From NCBI GenBank assembly GCA_964569015.1, contig CAZMSN010000061.1, positions 1 through 9,392 of the forward strand: DNA of 9,392 bases, read 5' to 3'. How positions within the stretch are numbered: the first letter of the stretch is position 1; each line of letters begins with the position of its first letter. The position numbers were made by a program, and so were the translations under genes. The stretch comes from CAYQEC01 sp964569015. GTDB lineage: Bacteria > Actinomycetota > Acidimicrobiia > Spongiisociales > UBA5794. This document shows, piece after piece, positions 5,861 through 9,392 of the stretch. The notes under the pieces were generated by a model. That model was not told where the DNA came from. It saw nothing but the letters and a program-made list of their open reading frames with translations, and searched no databases.

Positions 5861-7596
5861 GCCAGCACCTCCTCCATGCCGGTCACCAGCAATCGAGACA
5901 GCCGCGAATCGGGGTCGGCGGCCAGCCGTGCTCGGGCCCCGTATTCGGCGATGCGCCCGTCATCGAGGATCAGGATGTCGTCAGCCCGGTTCACGGTGGC
6001 GAGGCGGTGGGCGATGATGATCCCGGTGCGGCCGGCGAGGAGCCGGTCCACCGCTTGCTCGATGAGATGCTCGGTGGCCGGGTCGAGGCGTGACGATGCC
6101 TCGTCCAGGATGACCAGTCCCGGGTTCTCGAGGAAGATCCGGGTGAAGGCGAGAAGCTGCCCTTGGCCGGCGGAGAGGCCGCTTCCCCCGGCATCGAGCT
6201 CGGTGGCGAGCCCGTGGGGGAGCGTCGTCACCCACTCGAGGAGGCCGAGCTCGTCGAGCGCGGCTGTGAGGTCCTCATCGGAGACTTCCGTGTCGAAGAA
6301 CGTCAGGTTGTCGCGGATCGAAGCCCCGAAGAGCTGCACGTCCTGGGTGACCATTCCGACGTGGCGCCGCAGGTCGCCGACGACTGCATCCGTGGCCGGA
6401 ACCCCGCCAAGGCGGACCTCGCCGATGACCGGGTCGTAGAGACGGGTGAGGAGCCGGGCCAGGGTGGTCTTTCCACTTCCGGAGCGTCCCAGAACGCCAA
6501 GCACGCGCTCGGGCTCCACACGGAGTGACAGCTCGTGCAGCACTGTCTCGTCCTCGTATGCGAAGCTCACATCGTCCAGCTCGACGGCGAGAGGCCCGGA
6601 CGGAAGGCGGGCGGTCCCCGACGTGTCGAGATCGGGGACGCGAGCAAACAAGGCCTCGATGCGAGCGATTCCGGCCCCCGCCTTCTGGAAGTCCTCCATC
6701 TGGGTGCGGATCTGCTCCATCGGGTGCCGCATCATCTCGGTGTATGCGAAGACCAGGTACACCGATCCGAGCGTGAGGGTCCCGTTGGCGAAGAACAGCG
6801 ATCCGAGCCAGAACACGAGAGCGGTACCGACGAGGTACACCAGGATGCTGGTTCCCCAAAGGGCTGCGAAGCCCATGCGAGCTCGCACCGCTTCGGGAAG
6901 CCAAGCCCGGTGCATCTCGGTGAACCGATGGATCATGTAGGGGGCTCCGCCGTTGGCCTGGATGTCCTCAGTGCCGTCGAGCTGCTCGCCGACGAAGCCG
7001 AAGAACTGGGCGCTCCGGGCGCGAACCTGTTTCCACAGCGGAACCGCGAACGCTTGGATGCGAAGCATCCCGAAGAGGGCGACCGCCGAGAAGAGAGTGA
7101 GGCCGAGGCCGACCCATCGGTTCTCGCGCCACAGCAGCGCCAGGATCCCGGCGATGAGCACCGTGTTGCCGAGCACCCGGATGGTGAACGCCGAGAAGAA
7201 GTTCGACAGCGAGGTGACGTCGCCGTCGATGCGCTCGATGAGCTCGCCGGGGGTGTGGCTCTTGTGGAATCCCATGTCGAGACCGACCACGTGGGCGGCG
7301 AGGTCCGCCCGCATCTCATTGGTGGCGATCCATCCGACGTGCTCGGCCAGGTAGGTGGCCACGACGCCGATGCCCTGGTGGGCGACGGCAATCACCATGA
7401 ACCAGATGGCGAGCGGGATCAGCTCACCCCTTTCTCCGCCACTGGTGGCGCGATCGATGAACGTCCGGATGAACTGGGGATTGACGAGCTGGAGGGTGAT
7501 GCCCACGATCAGCAGGATCGTCAGCCAGAGCACGCGAGCACGCTGTGGCCGTAGGTAGTCGATGAGCAGGCGCAAGTAGGCGCGGACCGGGATCAT
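5857..7596 (-). CDS. ABC exporter half-transporter, catalytic-site subunit
   Basis: A 579-residue half-transporter: membrane segments at about residues 22-40, 58-82, 136-155, 160-180, 247-268 and 275-290, then a nucleotide-binding domain from about 335. Motifs are Walker A GRSGSGKT (370-377), Q-loop VTQD (Gln418), signature LSAGQ (474-478), Walker B LVILDE with catalytic Glu499, and switch His530 in IIAHR. The intact Glu here faces the partner's LSGGQ (consensus site), while this subunit's altered LSAGQ faces the partner's Asp517 (degenerate site). This complementarity supports a heterodimer with 4082-5860. The ATG at 7596 is preceded by GGAAAG six bases upstream; an in-frame GTG at 7668 would lie inside the terminator-like leader and has no Shine-Dalgarno. 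The gene is preceded by a long structured leader that probably controls the operon. Substrate unknown. Confidence 0.93.
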   Translation of the reverse strand: MIPVRAYLRLLIDYLRPQRARVLWLTILLIVGITLQLVNPQFIRTFIDRATSGGERGELIPLAIWFMVIAVAHQGIGVVATYLAEHVGWIATNEMRADLAAHVVGLDMGFHKSHTPGELIERIDGDVTSLSNFFSAFTIRVLGNTVLIAGILALLWRENRWVGLGLTLFSAVALFGMLRIQAFAVPLWKQVRARSAQFFGFVGEQLDGTEDIQANGGAPYMIHRFTEMHRAWLPEAVRARMGFAALWGTSILVYLVGTALVFWLGSLFFANGTLTLGSVYLVFAYTEMMRHPMEQIRTQMEDFQKAGAGIARIEALFARVPDLDTSGTARLPSGPLAVELDDVSFAYEDETVLHELSLRVEPERVLGVLGRSGSGKTTLARLLTRLYDPVIGEVRLGGVPATDAVVGDLRRHVGMVTQDVQLFGASIRDNLTFFDTEVSDEDLTAALDELGLLEWVTTLPHGLATELDAGGSGLSAGQGQLLAFTRIFLENPGLVILDEASSRLDPATEHLIEQAVDRLLAGRTGIIIAHRLATVNRADDILILDDGRIAEYGARARLAADPDSRLSRLLVTGMEEVLA

Positions 7597-7614
7597 GGAG
7601 TGCTTTCCGTCGGT

Positions 7615-7627
7615 GAGGCGGAGCCTC
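7615..7627 (-). repeat. Small hairpin upstream of the exporter Shine-Dalgarno
   Basis: GAGGC (7615-7619) and GCCTC (7623-7627) are exact inverted repeats with a 3-nt loop, between the terminator-like hairpin and the GGAAAG of the first exporter gene. It could insulate the ribosome binding site or be incidental. Confidence 0.3.
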
Positions 7628-7642
7628 GGGGAGGAACGTGTC

Positions 7643-7663
7643 GAAGAAGGCGGCAAAGCCGCC
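7643..7663 (-). terminator. Intrinsic terminator-like hairpin inside the exporter leader
   Basis: On the minus strand GGCGGC-TTT-GCCGCC (7663-7649) is followed at once by TTCTTC (7648-7643). This is a 6-bp all-GC stem with a tight 3-nt loop and a pyrimidine tail. It lies about 47 nt before the exporter ATG and downstream of the putative promoter, so it would stop transcription before the structural genes unless relieved. The tail has four T in six bases, so efficiency may be moderate. Confidence 0.55.
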
Positions 7664-7665
7664 GG

Positions 7666-7678
7666 CACTGGCTCAGTG
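7666..7678 (-). repeat. Leader hairpin CACTG-AGC-CAGTG
   Basis: This is a perfect 5-bp inverted repeat with a 3-nt loop on the minus strand, 2 nt before the terminator-like stem. Its TGAGCC (7675-7670) is complementary to GGCTCA (7711-7706) in the loop of the helix at 7721/7697, offering a 6-bp long-range or kissing contact. It also shares two bases with the next repeat, 7692/7677. Confidence 0.4.
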
Positions 7679-7692
7679 ACCCGTGAGGGTCA
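7677..7692 (-). repeat. Leader hairpin TGACCC-tcac-GGGTCA
   Basis: This is a perfect 6-bp inverted repeat with a 4-nt loop on the minus strand, directly after the leader ORF. The GTCAC at 7680-7676, at its 3' edge, can alternatively pair with GTGAC at 7701-7697, linking it to the switching helices upstream. Confidence 0.45.
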
Positions 7693-7696
7693 GGCT

Positions 7697-7721
7697 GTCA
7701 CGCGGTGAGCCGACGCGTGAC
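7697..7721 (-). promoter_or_regulatory. Leader helix 2:3, 8-bp stem spanning the end of the leader ORF
   Basis: GTCACGCG (7721-7714) and CGCGTGAC (7704-7697) are exact inverted repeats around a 9-nt loop. The stem lies entirely over the last codons and stop of the leader ORF, except one base, so a ribosome finishing or stalled on that ORF would melt it. It shares GTCAC (7721-7717) with the helix at 7751/7717, so only one of the two can form at a time. Confidence 0.55.
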
Positions 7722-7745
7722 GATGTCATCTGGATGGCAGAACAT
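7698..7745 (-). CDS. 15-residue leader peptide of the ABC exporter operon
   Basis: ATG at 7745 to TGA at 7700-7698 encodes MFCHPDDIVTRRLTA. GAGG, within an AGAGGTGA match to the 3' end of 16S rRNA, lies five bases upstream, a better Shine-Dalgarno than that of the exporter gene itself. The ORF sits between a putative promoter and a terminator-like hairpin. Its start region is inside one helix and its end inside another, as expected for a sensing peptide rather than a protein with its own job. The codons include one Cys, two adjacent Arg (CGT CGG) and no run of a single amino acid, so slow-down by an antibiotic or by the nascent chain is as likely as amino-acid starvation. I cannot tie it to a known leader-peptide family. 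An overlapping GTG-started 32-codon ORF (from 7824) is a weaker alternative. Confidence 0.5.
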   Translation of the reverse strand: MFCHPDDIVTRRLTA

Positions 7746-7751
7746 CGTCAC
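7717..7751 (-). promoter_or_regulatory. Leader helix 1:2, 10-bp stem covering the leader-peptide start codon
   Basis: GTGACGATGT (7751-7742) contains the leader ATG and the last base of its Shine-Dalgarno. ACATCGTCAC (7726-7717) is its exact reverse complement, with a 15-nt loop between. This 10-bp stem would limit initiation on the leader ORF and is mutually exclusive with the helix at 7721/7697. Confidence 0.55.
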
Positions 7752-7768
7752 CTCTTCTCGTCCTCTCT

Positions 7769-7783
7769 GACCGGACACCGGTC
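7769..7783 (-). repeat. Leader hairpin GACCGG-tgt-CCGGTC
   Basis: This is an exact 6-bp inverted repeat with a 3-nt loop, near the 5' part of the exporter leader and about 24 nt before the leader-peptide ATG. It may stabilise the transcript's 5' part or separate it from the switching helices. Confidence 0.4.
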
Positions 7784-7835
7784 GCACAAACACGAGCGGC
7801 CGCGACACAATGGTCTGTGCTCACGGCCTTCGTTG

Positions 7836-7865
7836 ACTATGGCAGCCCGTCCTCGGAGTTGTCAA
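7836..7865 (-). promoter_or_regulatory. Putative promoter of the ABC exporter operon
   Basis: The minus strand has a perfect -35 TTGACA (7865-7860), an 18-bp spacer and CATAGT (7841-7836), which matches the -10 consensus at four of six positions. Transcription would start near 7829, placing about 233 nt of leader before the exporter ATG. Confidence 0.55.
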
Positions 7866-7900
7866 GGATAGGCACCGGGTCGGGGGGTGGTCGCGATCGC

Positions 7901-7906
7901 TAGCAT
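7901..7906 (+). promoter_or_regulatory. Possible -10 box of the CYTH-like operon
   Basis: TAGCAT lies nine bases before the GTG start at 7916, and there is no Shine-Dalgarno between them. This suggests a transcript with no leader or only a few bases. No -35 is recognisable. Confidence 0.35.
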
Positions 7907-7915
7907 CGGCGCTCC

Positions 7916-8545
7916 GTGGCAGGCAACGGTGGCAGCAATGGTTCGGCTGCCCGATTCGAGTATCGGGCCTGGGGGGAGGCCTTGACCGCGCTCGAGGGGC
8001 AGATCGTGCGGGTCGGCCGGAGCAGCGGGACCCGTGACAGCCGGGAGACGTACATCGTGAGTCCGGCCGATCCATCGATCAACTCCAAGATCCGTGACGA
8101 GCTGCTCGACGTCAAGGTGTTGGTGCGCGTCCACGCTGGCTTCCAGCAGTGGGAGCCCCGCCTCAAGTGCGGCTTCCCGCTGACGGACGCCGCGGTGCGG
8201 CGCTCGTTCTTCCCATTGCTCGGCCTCGATCCCCCGGCCCTGGATCGGATCGAATACACCCCGCAGCAACTGGTGGACGAGGTGATCTCGATCTGTCCCG
8301 GCCTCGTCGTGGTCGAGGTGGGCAAGCACCGACGAGACTTCGTCCTCGAAGGCTGCCTCGCCGAGATCACGGCCGTGGCCCTTCCCGATCGATCGCTGCA
8401 AACCGTGGCGATCGAGGGTGAGGACGCTGCCGAGGTCGTCGCGGTCGGATCGCAGATCGGCATCGACGTCTATGAGAATGTGAGTTACCCGGAAGAGATC
8501 CGCCGGCTCCACAGCGTCGGTGGGTTGCACCGTTCGGAGACATGA
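7916..8545 (+). CDS. Divergent CYTH-like protein
   Basis: A 209-residue soluble protein. It shows pieces that look like a diverged CYTH (triphosphate tunnel) fold: FEYRAW at 14-19 in the place of the usual ExExK strand, RETYIV at 43-48, NSKIRDELLDVKVL at 56-69, PRLKCGFPL at 81-89, the charged HRRDF at 138-142, and a carboxyl part at 162-197 (VAIEGEDAAEVV to the closing SYPEEIRRL) that resembles the last strands and helix of CYTH proteins. The canonical ExExK is not intact, so its chemistry may differ. It sits one base upstream of a canonical CYTH gene, which supports the relationship and suggests a joint role with it. The GTG start has no Shine-Dalgarno; no ATG is in frame nearby. The fold is inferred from motif pattern, not from a search. 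Confidence 0.6.
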   Translation: MAGNGGSNGSAARFEYRAWGEALTALEGQIVRVGRSSGTRDSRETYIVSPADPSINSKIRDELLDVKVLVRVHAGFQQWEPRLKCGFPLTDAAVRRSFFPLLGLDPPALDRIEYTPQQLVDEVISICPGLVVVEVGKHRRDFVLEGCLAEITAVALPDRSLQTVAIEGEDAAEVVAVGSQIGIDVYENVSYPEEIRRLHSVGGLHRSET

Positions 8546-8546
8546 C

Positions 8547-9011
8547 ATGGGTCAGGAGATCGAGCGCAAGTACCTGGTTCGCGGCGACGCCTGGCGCCAC
8601 TTGGCAGAGGGAACCGTCTACCGCCAGGGCTACCTGTCGACGGTCAAGGAACGCACCGTACGGGTCCGCTCCATGGGCGATCGGGGGTTCCTCACCGTCA
8701 AGGGAATCACGGTGGGGGCGACACGGACGGAGTTCGAATACGCCATTCCACTGGATGATGCCGACCGTATGCTCGACGAGCTGTGCCTGCGGCCTCTCAT
8801 CGAGAAGACCAGGTATCTCGTCACCCATGGCGGGCACGAATGGGAGATCGACGAGTTCACCGGCGAGAACGCGGGGCTGGTGGTCGCCGAAGTCGAGCTG
8901 GACTCTGAGGACGAGGCGATCGCGCTCCCGGAATGGATCGGGGATGAAGTCACCCACGATCCCCGCTACTTCAACGCCAACCTCATCGCTCATCCCTTCA
9001 CGGCCTGGTAG
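8547..9011 (+). CDS. CYTH domain triphosphate tunnel metalloenzyme (probable tripolyphosphatase)
   Basis: A 154-residue single-domain CYTH protein of the short bacterial type. Its tunnel residues are visible: EIERK at 4-8 (the ExExK signature for metal binding), RVR at 39-41, LTVKG at 49-53, EFE at 62-64, EKTRY at 86-90, WEID at 99-102 and AEVELDSE at 114-121. It closes with DEVTHDPRYFNANL (133-146), typical of the subgroup that includes the Nitrosomonas europaea enzyme NE1496, which hydrolyses inorganic tripolyphosphate. Hydrolysis of tripolyphosphate or another triphosphate in the cytoplasm is therefore likely, and adenylate cyclase activity less so. The ATG at 8547 follows the upstream stop by one base (TGA-C-ATG) and has GGAGA six bases before it, within the upstream gene's end, so the two are co-translated. 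Confidence 0.88.
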   Translation: MGQEIERKYLVRGDAWRHLAEGTVYRQGYLSTVKERTVRVRSMGDRGFLTVKGITVGATRTEFEYAIPLDDADRMLDELCLRPLIEKTRYLVTHGGHEWEIDEFTGENAGLVVAEVELDSEDEAIALPEWIGDEVTHDPRYFNANLIAHPFTAW

Positions 9012-9048
9012 CAGGAGCGGCATTTGCGGGCGGCGGTCTTGCGCGACC

Positions 9049-9077
9049 TTCACATATTCCCCGGCCGGGGGGATGAT
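9049..9077 (+). promoter_or_regulatory. Possible promoter of the 59-residue gene, with palindrome in the spacer
   Basis: TTCACA (9049-9054), a 17-bp spacer and GATGAT (9072-9077) fit a housekeeping promoter, with a start near 9084. The spacer contains the 12-bp perfect palindrome CCCCGGCCGGGG (9059-9070), a position where a bound regulator would block polymerase. The palindrome may equally be a GC-rich end hairpin for the preceding CYTH gene. Confidence 0.35.
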
Positions 9078-9105
9078 GACAGGAGCGACGAGAGGAGCTG
9101 ACTGC

Positions 9106-9285
9106 ATGGGTCACGTGAGTGGATTCCGCCGCGGCGGCCGCGACCTCACCCACCACTTCGAGGGTGGACGGGTCCACCGTTCGAGGGCATCGCGAGACTA
9201 CGAGGAGCGGCTGGAGAGACGCCGAAAGGTCCACGAGCGCGAGCAGAACCTCACCGGGGAGCAGGAAACCGACGACGAGACCTGA
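9106..9285 (+). CDS. Small hypothetical protein, 59 residues, charged
   Basis: ATG at 9106 to TGA at 9283-9285. AGGAG lies about eight bases upstream, and a plausible promoter precedes it. The product begins MGHVSGFRRGGRDLTHHF and continues through a strongly basic, probably helical stretch at 27-45 (RASRDYEERLERRRKVHER) to an acidic tail (EQETDDET). It has no signal peptide, no membrane segment and no cysteines. I do not recognise the family. The charge split, basic middle and acidic end, would suit nucleic-acid or ribosome contact, but that is a guess. It follows the CYTH gene by 94 nt on the same strand. It is a real gene candidate because start signal, spacing and stop all agree. Confidence 0.6.
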   Translation: MGHVSGFRRGGRDLTHHFEGGRVHRSRASRDYEERLERRRKVHEREQNLTGEQETDDET

Positions 9286-9328
9286 TCACTCACGGCAAAT
9301 GTTCTGAGCCGAGGGGAGGGGCGCCCTG

Positions 9329-9392
9329 TTACTCGGTCGCCTTCCAGGCGTCCCGCAGCCTCACCTTGGCGCCGAGCCGCAGGATGGCGCCG
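9329..9392 (-). CDS. Possible carboxyl end of a minus-strand gene (cut by the window)
   Basis: From the right edge, one minus-strand frame is open and ends in TAA at 9331-9329, giving about 20 residues ending RLRDAWKATE. GC-rich third positions look coding, but the stretch is too short to identify a family. It would be convergent with the 59-residue gene. Confidence 0.4.
   Translation of the reverse strand, partial: GAILRLGAKVRLRDAWKATE

Larger units (their letters stand above)
7597..7829 (-). promoter_or_regulatory. Structured 5' leader of the ABC exporter operon, probable attenuator
   Basis: The stretch from the putative transcription start (near 7829) to the exporter ATG is unusually rich in exact inverted repeats. 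In transcript order these are 7783/7769, 7751/7717, 7721/7697, 7692/7677, 7678/7666, 7663/7649 and 7627/7615. A 15-codon ORF with a good Shine-Dalgarno lies inside it, and the sixth hairpin is followed by a T-rich tail. Leader ORF, mutually exclusive helices, terminator and then the regulated gene is the arrangement of ribosome-mediated attenuators such as amino-acid operon leaders and antibiotic-induced resistance leaders. I do not recognise a named riboswitch class. The elements are read from the sequence; the mechanism is inferred. Confidence 0.6.

Noticed and set aside
5186..6439. Plus-strand open frame of 417 codons over the exporter genes
   Set aside because: It is opposite two ABC subunits with full Walker and signature motifs; its product is His/Arg/Asp-rich without domain features.
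7728..7824. GTG-started 32-codon ORF in the exporter leader (starts MSTDHCVAAARV)
   Set aside because: It has no properly spaced Shine-Dalgarno and overlaps the better leader ORF in another frame. It is kept only as a second-choice leader peptide if transcription starts right at the GTG.
7833..7862. Plus-strand TTGACT as a -35 for the CYTH-like operon
   Set aside because: No -10-like hexamer occurs 16-19 bp downstream; the strong signal in this spot is on the minus strand.
8367..9107. Minus-strand open frame of 246 codons over the CYTH gene
   Set aside because: It is antisense to the canonical CYTH gene, with no recognisable domain.

Overview
This window is high-GC DNA from a bacterial chromosome. 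The coding style and promoters suggest an actinobacterium: strong G/C at third codon positions, GTG starts, TANNNT-type -10 boxes and transcripts that look leaderless. Order or genus cannot be read from the sequence, although a deep-branching actinobacterium would fit. There are no rRNA or tRNA genes, insertion sequences, phage genes or CRISPR arrays. Gene content is housekeeping plus a transporter.

Left part (1-3980). The minus strand starts with the amino end of a secreted protein (1-190, signal peptide visible, cut by the window edge), followed by a prephenate dehydratase (pheA, 328-1149, phenylalanine synthesis). Divergent from pheA is a MetX-type homoserine O-acyltransferase (1283-2437, methionine synthesis) with a clear -35/-10 promoter and Shine-Dalgarno. 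It is followed on the same strand by glutamate racemase (murI, 2574-3368, D-glutamate for peptidoglycan) and an AF1521-like macro-domain protein (3414-3980, ADP-ribose binding).

Middle part (3981-7865). Convergent to these, a two-gene minus-strand operon encodes a heterodimeric type IV ABC exporter (5857-7596, then 4082-5860, overlapping by ATGA). The two subunits carry complementary changes that predict one consensus and one degenerate ATP site. Upstream lies a leader of about 230 nt. It holds a 15-residue leader ORF with a good Shine-Dalgarno, a chain of perfect inverted repeats and a terminator-like hairpin followed by a T-rich tail. The first two helices share bases and cannot form together. 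This reads as a translation-dependent attenuator controlling the exporter and is the most interesting item in the window.

Right part (7866-9392). Divergent from the exporter is a pair separated by 1 nt: a divergent CYTH-like protein (7916-8545) and a canonical CYTH triphosphate tunnel enzyme (8547-9011). Next come a 59-residue hypothetical protein (9106-9285) and, at the edge, a possible carboxyl end of a minus-strand gene (9329-9392).
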